From Motilimonas sp. E26 (GTDB lineage Bacteria; Pseudomonadota; Gammaproteobacteria; Enterobacterales; CBDFNC01), in contig NZ_JAIBHJ010000034.1 of assembly GCF_021278025.1 (NCBI RefSeq), forward strand, positions 1-39,504: DNA of 39,504 nt, in the 5' to 3' direction. Below, piece by piece: positions 8,020 through 16,646 of the stretch. A model generated the notes under the pieces. It was not told the DNA's origin. It did not search any database and saw only the letters and a list, made by a program, of their open reading frames with translations. Every line of letters begins with the position of its first letter. Positions within the stretch are counted from its first letter, which is position 1. Position numbers and translations under genes: made by a program.

Positions 8020-9099
8020 GGATATAAGGTGCAGCGCAGCTTGCGTGGCACCTGACTGCCATTGTCCTGTGTTTGTATTTTCTGCTTGCATCACTTGATC
8101 GACTAATAAACTAAAGCTTGGCGTGGCAAGTTGCTCTGGTGCTATCTCGGCACAACTTATATGCTGTGCTAAGAAGTGATTGAGGTAAGGTGTTTCCGGC
8201 CAGTCTGGACGGGTTAAGGTTATCGCTTTGGTTTGCGCTAATGCTAGTTCGGTATAGGTGCCGTAGCCCGGTTTGGTGATCACCACATCGACACTAAAGA
8301 CTAAATCGAGAAAGGGTAAACGGGTATCGGTAAAGTGATGCATATCTGGTCGCCCTGCTGGTGGCGTTTGATCGACCAGCCATACCCAACCTGATTTTTG
8401 CGGCCATTGGCTTAAGTCTATCGGCACTCTTAACCCACCTAGAGCAATTAAGCCAATTTGCGTATCTGAGCTTAGTGCTAGCTTTTCATTTAAACGGGAA
8501 CGCTGGTTTTGTCCTGATTGGCAAATCGGGCCGATTTCTATCTCTTTGGTTGATTTCGGATTTGGTACATGGGGCTCAGGCTTTAATGCAACACGAACAC
8601 TTGCATAAGCATTATCCATTAATGGTATCAACTGACCAGATAACGTGGGCTCTTTGCTGTAATGGGACAAGATTTGCGACCAATTAAATGGGCAAATGCT
8701 CACACTGGGTATTGCTAAATTAGCCGCTGCTGCTAGGGTGATGGGTGAAATGTTACTCACCACTAAATCTGGCTTTAGTGAAGCGAGTAATGCTTGCTCA
8801 GCCGCTACTTTTTCTGGCCACCCTTGCAATAATTGTTGGTATTGCTCTTCGCTTCGTTTGAGATCGATAGAGATGGCAGAATGCATGACCATGCCAAAGT
8901 CGGAGCCAACTGCTATTAACTCAAATTGCGCAGCTAATCGCGGCTTAAAGTAGCTTATCGGAATAGTTGAAAGGATCGTAATCTTAGTTTCGGGGGCGAT
9001 CTTCTGCAACTCAGAGATCACTGCGCAACTAATTGCTCCGTGGCCAAAGCCATGATGGGTAATAGAAAAACAGATATGCTTGGGTTTATTGTTGGCCAT
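8014..9099 (-). CDS. Putative GT-B-fold glycosyltransferase
   Basis: About 362 aa, resembling MurG/UGT-type (GT28/GT1-like) transferases. It has a glycine-rich N-terminal loop in ITHHGFGHGAISC, alternating strands and helices, and a C-terminal donor-site region where VVITKPGYGTYTELAL matches the conserved KPGxGT element. Donor and acceptor are unknown. The frame extends to 9231, but the ATG at 9099 (MANNKPKHICF) has AGGGTG nine bases upstream and begins just before the first strand, so I chose it; 9108 is an alternative. No envelope-biosynthesis cluster surrounds it. It diverges from the YeeZ-like gene with 68 bases between starts. Confidence 0.75.
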   Translation of the reverse strand: MANNKPKHICFSITHHGFGHGAISCAVISELQKIAPETKITILSTIPISYFKPRLAAQFELIAVGSDFGMVMHSAISIDLKRSEEQYQQLLQGWPEKVAAEQALLASLKPDLVVSNISPITLAAAANLAIPSVSICPFNWSQILSHYSKEPTLSGQLIPLMDNAYASVRVALKPEPHVPNPKSTKEIEIGPICQSGQNQRSRLNEKLALSSDTQIGLIALGGLRVPIDLSQWPQKSGWVWLVDQTPPAGRPDMHHFTDTRLPFLDLVFSVDVVITKPGYGTYTELALAQTKAITLTRPDWPETPYLNHFLAQHISCAEIAPEQLATPSFSLLVDQVMQAENTNTGQWQSGATQAALHLISL

Positions 9100-9167
9100 G
9101 GTTAACATCACCCTAGAAATAATATTATGGTGACTATACCCAACTTTGTCGTTACTAAGGAAGTGAA

Positions 9168-9980
9168 ATGAACAAAGCGAAAATTGCGATTTTTGGTTGT
9201 GGCTGGCTGGGCGAGCCATTAGCGTTCGCACTACAGGCGCAAGGTTGGCCGGTCAGTGTATGTCGCCGCGATACTGAGCAAGTCGATCGCTTAGTGCTGT
9301 CAGGCTTAGATGCTCATGTTATTAAGGTCACTGCGAGCCAAGTAATAGGTGATGTGGGTGCTTGGTGCGCTCAGGCTGAAGTCGTCATTGTGATGTTACC
9401 GCCACGCAGTAAGTCGCAAACGCCAGACATCTATCAACAACAAATAAACCAGCTAGTGATAGCATTACAGTCTCAGCACGTTAAAAAAGTGATATTTATC
9501 AGCACTACAGGTGTTTATGCTCAAGGTGATCACTTACTAACTGAAACAAGTCCGTTAAAACAAGGCTCTGTGTTAGTCGATGCTGAGAAAAAAATGCAAG
9601 CCGCTTTTTCCAGCATTATTTTACGCTTTTCTGGATTGGTAGATAAGAATAGAACACCTGCACGCTTTTTAGCGGGTAAACAGCTAGAAGCTGGCCTAAC
9701 GCCTACCAACCTGATCCATCAGGCAGATTGCATTGCCGTGATCAGTCAGTTATTAGCGCAAGACTGGCAGCCGGATATCTATAATGTTAGTACCGAAAAT
9801 GGCCTTGCCCGTGCTGACTTTTACATTGCGGCAACTGCTCATGCTGGATTGATCCCGCCAGTGTTTACTAATGCAAACAGCCAGCCAAAGCGGAGCGTTT
9901 CGAGCCAAAAAATCTTACAATACCTGAATTATCAATTTCAGTACCCAAACATTCTTACGTGGTTAACCAATGAAACCTGA
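9168..9980 (+). CDS. YeeZ-like NAD(P)-binding epimerase/dehydratase-family protein
   Basis: A 270-aa atypical SDR. The dinucleotide-binding motif is at the very start (IFGCGWLGEPLA), followed by IVMLPPRS and IFISTTGVYAQ, where the second holds the family's Ser/Thr-x-Tyr-like element without a classic YxxxK. It resembles E. coli YeeZ, whose reaction is unknown. AAGGAAG precedes the ATG. Its last 11 bases overlap the start of the RibD-type deaminase, so the two are almost certainly co-transcribed and translationally coupled. Confidence 0.82.
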   Translation: MNKAKIAIFGCGWLGEPLAFALQAQGWPVSVCRRDTEQVDRLVLSGLDAHVIKVTASQVIGDVGAWCAQAEVVIVMLPPRSKSQTPDIYQQQINQLVIALQSQHVKKVIFISTTGVYAQGDHLLTETSPLKQGSVLVDAEKKMQAAFSSIILRFSGLVDKNRTPARFLAGKQLEAGLTPTNLIHQADCIAVISQLLAQDWQPDIYNVSTENGLARADFYIAATAHAGLIPPVFTNANSQPKRSVSSQKILQYLNYQFQYPNILTWLTNET

Positions 9981-10410
9981 ACAAATAGACTTTTTTATGC
10001 AGCAGGCTATCGAACAAGGCAAGCTAGCTTTACCAGCTTGTCGCCCTAATCCGCCAGTGGGCTGTATTGCAGTTAAAGATGGCGTGATCATTGCCAAAGG
10101 CCATACCCAACCGCCAGGCAACATGCATGCCGAGGCGATGGTGTTGGCGCAGTTGGATAACTTGCAGGGAGTGAGCTTGTTTGTCACCTTAGAGCCATGT
10201 TCATTTGTTGGGCGCACACCATCTTGCGCAAAAACCATGGTGGCTCGTGGCGTTGAACAGGTTTATGTGGGGTTGATTGATAGCCATATTAAAAACCAAG
10301 GGCGAGGCATTCAGATTTTACGTGATGCTGGTGTACGGGTTGAAGTTGGGGTGTTGAAAGCGCAGTTAGAGCAAGAATTAGGCCCCTACCTCTTAACTAA
10401 TGAAGCCTAA
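9970..10410 (+). CDS. Stand-alone RibD-type pyrimidine deaminase
   Basis: 146 aa matching only the N-terminal deaminase domain of RibD. The zinc site is complete: HAE in NMHAEAMVLAQ and two Cys in TLEPCSFVGRTPSCAKT. The RPNPPVG and GRGIQILRDAG pieces also match RibD. E. coli RibD continues for about 220 more residues with a reductase domain; here the frame stops after the deaminase, and no reductase fragment follows in the next 240 bases. It could perform the deamination step of riboflavin synthesis or act on another nucleotide-like amine. It overlaps the YeeZ-like gene, not a rib operon, which argues for a specialised role. Confidence 0.8.
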   Translation: MKPEQIDFFMQQAIEQGKLALPACRPNPPVGCIAVKDGVIIAKGHTQPPGNMHAEAMVLAQLDNLQGVSLFVTLEPCSFVGRTPSCAKTMVARGVEQVYVGLIDSHIKNQGRGIQILRDAGVRVEVGVLKAQLEQELGPYLLTNEA

Positions 10411-10655
10411 GGGATTGCTTGTTCCGAATTCTAGATAAACGAAACAATCTGTTTTCCAGCAAAAATGCGGTCAATATATTCCTACACGTTTTACGTTTTC
10501 ATTCCTTAAAATCACCACCCGCTCTATTGTTTGCAGCCTATTTCAGTAAAGCTGAAGTGAATAAACTCAGCTTTGCTTAAGCCTATCACTAGTAGACAAG
10601 GTGCATTTTCTATCCAGAATTTGGATGAATTAATGTGTTCTTACTTTGGCTGGCG

Positions 10656-11045
10656 TTAAAACATATTGCCTTTATTGGCTTTGGTCAGGCGATAACGTAT
10701 TAGTTGCTCGTTAAACCAATCTTGGCTTGATTGGTGGCTTTGCTTGTTACAGGTGAGCAGGATTGGCTCACCCGTTAACATATCGCGTGCGGTGGCGAGA
10801 CGAATAAAGTCTTCGGTGTTTTGAATGTCTTGCTGGTAAGTTTTGAATTGCTTTTTAAACAGCTTTTTACTGTCTAAGCTAGATAACTGCGTATCACCTT
10901 GCTGTATTTGGCATTTATTCTTATCAAAGATCAGTAATAGCTGGGTTACTTCTTGCTTTAATGGGCTGCTTTGGGCGGCAATTTGGAAGCTAGCAACTAC
11001 AGAGAACACGGCCAGAACAGCGATTGAAGAGCTAAAATAATTCAT
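10656..11045 (-). CDS. Small secreted protein, DUF5329-like
   Basis: 129 aa with a likely signal peptide (MNYFSSSIAVLAVFSVVASF, cleavage near AAQS). The mature part has Cys in DKNKCQIQQGD and in ILLTCNK. The run FKTYQQDIQNTEDFIRLA, then TGEPILLTC, resembles the DUF5329 pattern as I remember it, a periplasmic family of unknown function. The two Cys could form a disulphide. No strong ribosome binding site is visible before the ATG at 11045. Confidence 0.6.
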   Translation of the reverse strand: MNYFSSSIAVLAVFSVVASFQIAAQSSPLKQEVTQLLLIFDKNKCQIQQGDTQLSSLDSKKLFKKQFKTYQQDIQNTEDFIRLATARDMLTGEPILLTCNKQSHQSSQDWFNEQLIRYRLTKANKGNMF

Positions 11046-11195
11046 AATAAGGGCTAAGCTGCATCAAGGTGATTAATGGGCGGCGATTATACTGAAAAGG
11101 TTACCAGATGCGAGGGGTGAGAGGAGAAAAACCCTAACGCTGTATAAAGAAGGCTTAGAAGAAAGTATTGAGTTAGATCAATATTGAAGCATAAA

Positions 11196-11230
11196 ACCGA
11201 AACCAAGGCATTGGTGCACTTGGTTTCGGT
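11196..11230 (-). terminator. Terminator of the cold-shock protein gene
   Basis: ACCGAAACCAAG (11196-11207) and CTTGGTTTCGGT (11219-11230) form a perfect 12-bp stem with an inner GCA/TGC extension. On the minus strand it is followed by TTTTAT. It starts 9 bases after the cold-shock gene stop. Confidence 0.82.
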
Positions 11231-11238
11231 CAGAATAT

Positions 11239-11448
11239 TTAGAGCAGGGTAACGTTTTCTGCTTGTGGGCCTTTTTGGCCTTGAACAACTTCCATCATTA
11301 CTTTTTGGCCTTCAACTAGGGTCTTACGACCGCCAGCGTTAATGGCACTGAAGTGAACAAACACATCTTTACCACCTTCACGCTCGATAAAACCAAAACC
11401 TTTCTCGTCATTGAACCACTTAACGGTACCTGCAACTTGATCTGACAT
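11239..11448 (-). CDS. CspA-family cold-shock protein
   Basis: A 69-aa single cold-shock domain that binds single-stranded RNA/DNA and acts as an RNA chaperone. RNP1 (KGFGFI) and RNP2 (VFVHFS) are intact, and the [14 protein letters not shown] run is typical. Length matches CspA/CspE. Which paralogue it is, and whether it is cold-induced, cannot be decided. AAGAGAG lies five bases before the ATG. It is monocistronic with a strong terminator. Confidence 0.95.
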   Translation of the reverse strand: MSDQVAGTVKWFNDEKGFGFIEREGGKDVFVHFSAINAGGRKTLVEGQKVMMEVVQGQKGPQAENVTLL

Positions 11449-11793
11449 ATTTCTCTCTTACTTAACTTTTGTTACTTACATAACATTAAATTTTACCAGC
11501 GGGGGCTGGCGAACTATCAAAGCCATGTTTAAGCACTCAAGCGAGTTAAGGTATGGGTTACAGCTTATACCACAGCAAACGGCGCAGAGTTAACTTGTAT
11601 AAGGTCATGTCGGCCTTAGTCAAACAAGGCAAGTTAAGCTTATACCATGGAATATGAAGGCACAATTTTTTAGCCGTGATATTTGGTGATCTAGGTCTGA
11701 CCGTGATTGATTTTATATTTATTTTTTTGCTCTTGCCATTATGTTGGTTTTTTAGCAGGTAAGTCCCGATAGGATTTTACGTCGTTATAAAGG

Positions 11794-11804
11794 TGTAAGA
11801 GATC
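11794..11804 (+). promoter_or_regulatory. Possible UvrY/VarA half-site upstream of csrB
   Basis: TGTAAGAGATC matches the left half of the E. coli UvrY inverted repeat (TGTGAGAGATCTCTTACA) with one difference. The right half is poor. It lies about 195 bases upstream of the proposed csrB start, similar to the upstream position used in enterics. Confidence 0.4.
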
Positions 11805-11980
11805 GGCCATGAGTTGCGTGGTAAAGCGCCCGAAGATACTTTGATTATTTCGCTTTTGTTGTGAACAAAACACTATAACTTAACTTTAAGTTACTGTTTT
11901 TAAATTACTATACTTTATTTTGAATAATTTGTGAGGACTTGATTAGTTCTAAAGTAGGTATTTTCCCCTATTGGATCACG

Positions 11981-11986
11981 TATATT
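11981..11986 (+). promoter_or_regulatory. Candidate -10 of csrB
   Basis: TATATT just before the GACGTAGGGA that begins the GGA-rich RNA. No good -35 is visible at 17 bases, which fits an activator-dependent promoter but is not proof of one. Confidence 0.4.
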
Positions 11987-11990
11987 TAAT

Positions 11991-12396
11991 GACGTAGGGA
12001 CGCAGCAGGAATCGAACAGGATGTTTGATTAGATGTTACCAAGGAGCTGTCACTATCAACTCAAGGACAGAGTCGGTGCTAAACAGGATGTTAGGCAACC
12101 AATGGAAGGTATAAGGAAGCACGCAGGGATAGCGTAATGGTTAGCTTAGGATGGTTGACCGTCAAGGATGAAAAAGGAGATCACAGCAGGATGCTGTAAT
12201 GGACACCTCCAGGAAGGAGAGTAGGACAAATCAGGATGATTTGTTAGTTAGGATGACATAGGGACGACTCAAGGATTGAGGTAAGGAAGCCTTGGAAAGG
12301 CATAAGTCAGGGAGCGCAGGGAGCACTTGGTTCATCAAGGAATGGTGAAGTGACTACGGCCCGATACGAACGTAAGTTTGTATCGGGCCTTCTTTC
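11991..12396 (+). ncRNA. csrB: CsrB-family CsrA-sequestering RNA
   Basis: This roughly 405-base non-coding gene has 26 GGA triplets in about 360 bases, most as AGGA or CAGGAT. Several sit in loops of short hairpins: AATCGAAC-AGGAT-GTTTGATT, ACAGC-AGGAT-GCTGT, ACAAATC-AGGAT-GATTTGT and CTCA-AGGAT-TGAG. Such hairpins bind CsrA dimers in E. coli CsrB, titrating the protein away from mRNA leaders. The beginning (GACGTAGGGA) and an internal GGACACCTCCAGGA also resemble E. coli CsrB. It ends in a strong terminator (12358-12396). The 5' end is estimated from the motif start and a TATATT -10. It is expected to be activated by the BarA/UvrY-type two-component system. Confidence 0.9.
12358..12396 (+). 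terminator. Terminator of csrB
   Basis: GGCCCGATACGAAC (12358-12371) and GTTTGTATCGGGCC (12376-12389) form a 14-bp stem with one G-T wobble, closed by a GTAA (GNRA) tetraloop and followed by TTCTTTC. Confidence 0.9.
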
Positions 12397-12591
12397 TTCT
12401 GAGCACTAAGTCTTGTTTATAAGTTAGCTGCCAAATGAATTAGTTTGTTCCATAAGCGACATAGTGGTATTACTACAATGCCTTTCCTGGAGCTTGCAAA
12501 AAGTGCAGTGAATATGTCCTATATGCGCTTTGTGTTTTCATCGCTGAAAACGAAATTGGGCCGTTGCGCTCGGCCTAAACAAAGCCGAAGG

Positions 12592-12849
12592 TTAAGTGAG
12601 CACTAATAAGCCGTTAAATTCAACAGCCGAATCGGGCGTGAGCTCAAAGTGAGTTTGCCAGCCGCCGCAATGTACCGACAAGATACTCATGTTAGTTTGG
12701 TGCTGTAGTGCAATATGTTGCGCTTGTACCTGCAACACTATGCTATTGGTATGAGTTTTTAGTTGGATTTTATCTTGCTCAAGTAAATGAGCCGTAAAAA
12801 ACTCGCCGCTGGTCAAACGTCCCTCTGCCAGTAATGCTAAATCAGCCAC
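12592..12849 (-). CDS. Hypothetical 85-aa protein downstream of topB
   Basis: Starts with GTG at 12849 behind a good AAAGGGG eight bases upstream, 15 bases after the topB stop, so it is very likely co-transcribed with topB. The product is soluble and probably beta-rich (KIQLKTHTNSIVLQVQAQHI, then GGWQTHFEL). I recognise no family. The operon link suggests, but does not show, a role near DNA topology. Confidence 0.65.
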   Translation of the reverse strand: MADLALLAEGRLTSGEFFTAHLLEQDKIQLKTHTNSIVLQVQAQHIALQHQTNMSILSVHCGGWQTHFELTPDSAVEFNGLLVLT

Positions 12850-12864
12850 TGTTTATCCCCTTTA

Positions 12865-14811
12865 TTAGTTGTTGGATTTAAGCTTAGTGCGGCTTGGCTT
12901 TTTTGCTGTATTGGTTTTACGTTTGTATTGTCGAAATGGTTTTTTCTTAGGCGCAACATCTTTTAACTGGCTTAATGCTGAGGCAGGCATGTGTTTAGCT
13001 TGCTCGATAAGCTGATTTAGCTGGTTCAGTAATTGATCCATAAAGTGCTGATAGCTGGCCTCTTTTTGGCATATTTTTTCGAGTTGATATTCCCAGTGTG
13101 CAGTCATGTCGGGACGAGTTGAGGTTTCAGGCAAGCTTAAAATTAACGCCTTACCCACCACTGTGGCCGCGATTTGTTTGCCGCTACGCTGTAAAAAGCC
13201 ACGTTTAAATAACAGCTCGATAATGCTGGCTCGGGTTGCTTCTGTACCTAAGCCATCAGTGTCTTTTAAAATTTTCCTTAAATCTGCATCGATGACGTAG
13301 CGGCCAATTCCCGTCATTGCAGCCAGTAGAGTGGCATCGGTAAAATGCTCTGGTGGTTGAGTATTTTTTTCCACGAGCTCGCCGTGATCGCAAGTGAGTA
13401 TTTTGCCTACTTTGACTATAGGTAAGCTGACTTCTGCTTGTTGTTTCGGTTTGCTTAATAATTGCTTCCAGCCCAAATTTAGCGTTGCTTTGGTTTTAGC
13501 GCAAAATTGGCCACCTTTAATATCTAACATAATGGTTTGATTTTGATATTCAAAATCAGGGAAAAACTGTGCTAAGTATTGCAGCGAAATTAACTCGTAA
13601 AGCTTACGCTCGCTGGCGCCGAGTTTATCTGCATTATAGGTTTTTAGGGTCGGGATAATGGCATGATGGGCGGTGACTTTTTTATCGTTCCAGCAGCGAC
13701 TTTTTTGCAGCCAATTGGCTTGCTGGATAAGGGGTTGTAGTGGCGGTAAATTTTGCAGCAATACTTGACCAATGGCACTGGCTTGTTTGAATTGGTCGGC
13801 AGGCAAATGACGACAGTCAGAGCGCGGGTAGGTGATGAGTTTGTATTCTTCATACAGCTTTTGACAGCTTGAAAGTACTTGGCTGGCACTCATCCCAAAA
13901 CGTTTGGCCGCTTCTATTTGCAAGCTGGATAAACTAAAGGGTAACGGCGCCGCTTGGCGTTTCTTCTCTTGCTTGTTGCTAAGTACTTTTGCTGGTTGCT
14001 GGTGGATCTTCTCCACCACTTTTTCCGCTAATCCTTTTACCAGTACGCGGCCTTGGTCGTCTTGGTAGGGTAAACAAGCCTCACTGGGCAGCCACTTGGC
14101 TGTAAAGGTTTCATTATTGTTGGTTTGCACGTGAGCCAGCACCTCATAAAAAGGCTTGCTGACAAAGTTTTCAATCTCTAAATCACGTCGCACCACTAGC
14201 CCAAGTAAAGGAGTTTGCACGCGGCCAACAGAAAGCACACCGTGGTAGCCAGCTTGTTGTCCTTGAATGGTGTAGGCTCGGGTCATATTCATGCCGTAGA
14301 GCCAGTCGGCGCGACTGCGTGCCAGTGCTGAGATAGAAAGTGAGATGAAATCTTGATTACTGCGTAAGTTGGCGAGGGCCTGTTTCACTGCGCTAGGATT
14401 TAAATCATTGATTAAACAACGCTGAACTTGTTGGCGTTTGGTTTGGCTAATGCCGGCATGATTGATCACCTCATCTACTAGCAGTTGTCCCTCGCGATCA
14501 GGATCGCCTGCGTGCACGATTTGACTGGCCTTTTTTATTAGTTTTTTTAGGATACTTAGTTGTTTAACAGTGCCTTTTTTTGCTTTTAGTTGCCAATCGT
14601 TCGGCGCGATAGGCAAGTGCTCTAAGCGCCACTTTTTATATTGCTCACCGTAGTGGTCAGGCTCAGCTTGCTCGAGTAAATGGCCAATACACCAAGAAAT
14701 ACAATCACCATTAGGCAGGGTGATCATGCCCTCGGCTTTTTGCTGTGGCTTGGGCATGACTTCGGCAATGGCACGGGCTAAGCTAGGTTTTTCGGCAATA
14801 TAGAGTTTCAC
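12865..14811 (-). CDS. topB: DNA topoisomerase III
   Basis: A type IA topoisomerase of about 648 aa that decatenates DNA and resolves recombination and replication intermediates with RecQ-type helicases. Visible are the Toprim start (LYIAEKPSLARAIAEVMPKP), the acidic HAGDPDREGQLL motif, SVGRVQTPLLG and the active-site region LITYPRSDC. The frame extends to a TTG at 14832, but starting at the GTG at 14811 puts the catalytic Tyr at residue 328, as in E. coli TopB, so I prefer it although its ribosome binding site is weak. The C-terminus is a Lys/Arg-rich tail. A small gene follows in the same direction. Confidence 0.95.
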   Translation of the reverse strand: MKLYIAEKPSLARAIAEVMPKPQQKAEGMITLPNGDCISWCIGHLLEQAEPDHYGEQYKKWRLEHLPIAPNDWQLKAKKGTVKQLSILKKLIKKASQIVHAGDPDREGQLLVDEVINHAGISQTKRQQVQRCLINDLNPSAVKQALANLRSNQDFISLSISALARSRADWLYGMNMTRAYTIQGQQAGYHGVLSVGRVQTPLLGLVVRRDLEIENFVSKPFYEVLAHVQTNNNETFTAKWLPSEACLPYQDDQGRVLVKGLAEKVVEKIHQQPAKVLSNKQEKKRQAAPLPFSLSSLQIEAAKRFGMSASQVLSSCQKLYEEYKLITYPRSDCRHLPADQFKQASAIGQVLLQNLPPLQPLIQQANWLQKSRCWNDKKVTAHHAIIPTLKTYNADKLGASERKLYELISLQYLAQFFPDFEYQNQTIMLDIKGGQFCAKTKATLNLGWKQLLSKPKQQAEVSLPIVKVGKILTCDHGELVEKNTQPPEHFTDATLLAAMTGIGRYVIDADLRKILKDTDGLGTEATRASIIELLFKRGFLQRSGKQIAATVVGKALILSLPETSTRPDMTAHWEYQLEKICQKEASYQHFMDQLLNQLNQLIEQAKHMPASALSQLKDVAPKKKPFRQYKRKTNTAKKPSRTKLKSNN

Positions 14812-14909
14812 GGCGTTAATATAACTGTTCAAATATACAGTTATGTTAACTGCTTTATCTCAATTGTGCCACAGGCCTGCGTGATAACCTTAAAGCTGCT
14901 GTGTGAAGA

Positions 14910-16274
14910 TTAAGCAAAACACAGTTTTGACCAACGGGTCAGGCCTGTAGTCACACTGCCAAAGTGATCGCCAGCAACCAGTTTAGTTGCAGGGTATTCT
15001 TGTTGTAAAAATTGGGTAATAGCAGGCGATTTCGCGCTACCACCGGTAATAAAGATCACGTCGGGTTGAGTCTGCGCCTGCTGCAAGGTTTCATCGATCA
15101 GCGCCTTGATACGAGTGAGTAATGGGCTACTGGCTTGCGCTAGGATGGTTTGTGACAATTCACGGCCTAAGCCGGATTCAATATAGCCAAGATCGGCAAA
15201 GTGCTGCGTTAACTCTGACAACTGCTTTTTCGATTGTTCAGCGGTATTCACTAATTGGTAGCTTTGCTTGTGTTGTTGCACATGGAGCAGACGAGCAATT
15301 TGTTCGGGTACGCAGCTGTCTTTACGTAACTCCTTCAGTGCTAATAAATTGTCGCGGCTATAAAAACGAGTTTGGCTACCTACATCATTGATAGCCACTG
15401 CATCAAATAGTGCTTTAGATGGCATTGGTTTGCCTGTGGTGAGCTCAGAATCCAGGCCAAACAAAGGCATTAACCCGCGCAGGGCAAAATTAATATCAAA
15501 ATCGTTGCCACCAATCCGCTCACCAGAATGACCCAGAATCTGCGCTTGGCGATCAAGTAGCTGGTTGTAGCTAGGCCCCATTTCCATTAATGAAATGTCA
15601 GTGGTTCCTCCGCCAATATCGATCACAAGTACTTTTTGATCTTGGTTTAACTCTGCTTCAAAAGCAAAGCCGGCGGCAATAGGTTCAAATTGGAATTCAA
15701 TGTCTTTAAACCCTGCTTTCAAGCCCGCTTGGGTCAGTATTTTCAATGCTTGTTGGTTGCTTTGTTCACCACGTAAACCTTGAAAGTTAACCGGACGGCC
15801 AATCACGGTTTGGGTAATGTCTTGCTGCAGTTGCTGCTCAGCTTGTTGCTTGATATGGCAGAACATAGCGGTGACAATATCTTCAAATAATGCGAGCTGA
15901 ATACTGCTAACACCAGTGGCACCTAAAAAGGATTTAGGTGACTTTATGTAATATCCTTCTTCTGGCTCTTCTAAATAACGCTGTAGTGCCGCGTTGCCAA
16001 AATGTAGATCGGTGTCGATGCCATCAAGTTTAAGCTCTTGTTGAATGCGTTTCCCAGCCAAAATGGCGGGCCCTCGTTGTTTTAACCAGTCTGTTTTTAA
16101 ACTGGAATCAGGCAGGGCTTGTGCTAACCAAGCGACGATTGTTTCGCGTTCAGGAGCATATAAAGTTGAAGGGAGTAAGGTATCTTGTTCACCTAAGGTA
16201 ATGAGTTTAGGTTGCCCTTGTTCAAACGCACCAATGGCACAATTTGACGTACCGTAATCAAAGCCTACAAACAT
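14910..16274 (-). CDS. yegD: Hsp70-family chaperone-like protein YegD
   Basis: A 454-aa actin/Hsp70-type ATPase domain without a full substrate-binding domain, colinear with E. coli YegD (450 aa). Phosphate 1 is FVGFDYGTSNCAIG, the YegD-specific YYIKSPKSFLGA and VIGRPVNFQGL runs are present, phosphate 2 is VLVIDIGGGTTDISL, and the adenosine loop is FITGGSAKSPAI. A protein-folding role is presumed. GAGGTGATG precedes the ATG. It lies upstream of topB in the same direction with about 100 bases between, so it may be a separate unit. Confidence 0.94.
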   Translation of the reverse strand: MFVGFDYGTSNCAIGAFEQGQPKLITLGEQDTLLPSTLYAPERETIVAWLAQALPDSSLKTDWLKQRGPAILAGKRIQQELKLDGIDTDLHFGNAALQRYLEEPEEGYYIKSPKSFLGATGVSSIQLALFEDIVTAMFCHIKQQAEQQLQQDITQTVIGRPVNFQGLRGEQSNQQALKILTQAGLKAGFKDIEFQFEPIAAGFAFEAELNQDQKVLVIDIGGGTTDISLMEMGPSYNQLLDRQAQILGHSGERIGGNDFDINFALRGLMPLFGLDSELTTGKPMPSKALFDAVAINDVGSQTRFYSRDNLLALKELRKDSCVPEQIARLLHVQQHKQSYQLVNTAEQSKKQLSELTQHFADLGYIESGLGRELSQTILAQASSPLLTRIKALIDETLQQAQTQPDVIFITGGSAKSPAITQFLQQEYPATKLVAGDHFGSVTTGLTRWSKLCFA

Positions 16275-16646
16275 AACATCACCTCAGAACAAAATGGGGG
16301 GCGCATGCTACCTTATGGCTGTGAGGATGAAAAGAATTGCTGCGATTGGTTTTTAGTTTCAGTTTGGTTGTTTAGTTTCAATTTAGTTTGGCTTTATGCT
16401 GAATTTTCGATTTAAAAATAGTGGCTTATTCTGCACTTCACGGTAGCTCTAGCACAATTTTTTATACTGAAAAAAAACCTTACCTTATTGGGTCTAGCGC
16501 AATATTAAAGGTCTTGCTTTATGTTTACACTTACGGCTACTGGACGATAAATGAGCGAAAGTTGCCTAATGTAATGTTGGTGAGGAAGGGCGAGTTTATT
16601 AATTACGTCAATTTCGCCATTTTCGCCATTTTTATTGACTTGAAGT

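Larger units (their letters stand above)
11449..11990. other. Intergenic region csp / csrB: promoters and short repeats
   Basis: No protein gene seen. On the minus strand TTGATA and TAAAAT, separated by 19 bases around a small CCAGC/GCTGG hairpin, could be the csp promoter. AGCTTATACCA occurs twice in the same orientation (11562-11572 and 11637-11647). A half UvrY-like box (11794-11804) and the csrB promoter fall in the right part. Confidence 0.45.

Noticed and set aside
11991-12357. GGA-rich region read as an array of direct repeats or a CRISPR-like element
   Set aside because: The repeated unit is a short GGA motif in variable hairpins with irregular spacing and a terminator, which fits CsrB and not a repeat-spacer array.
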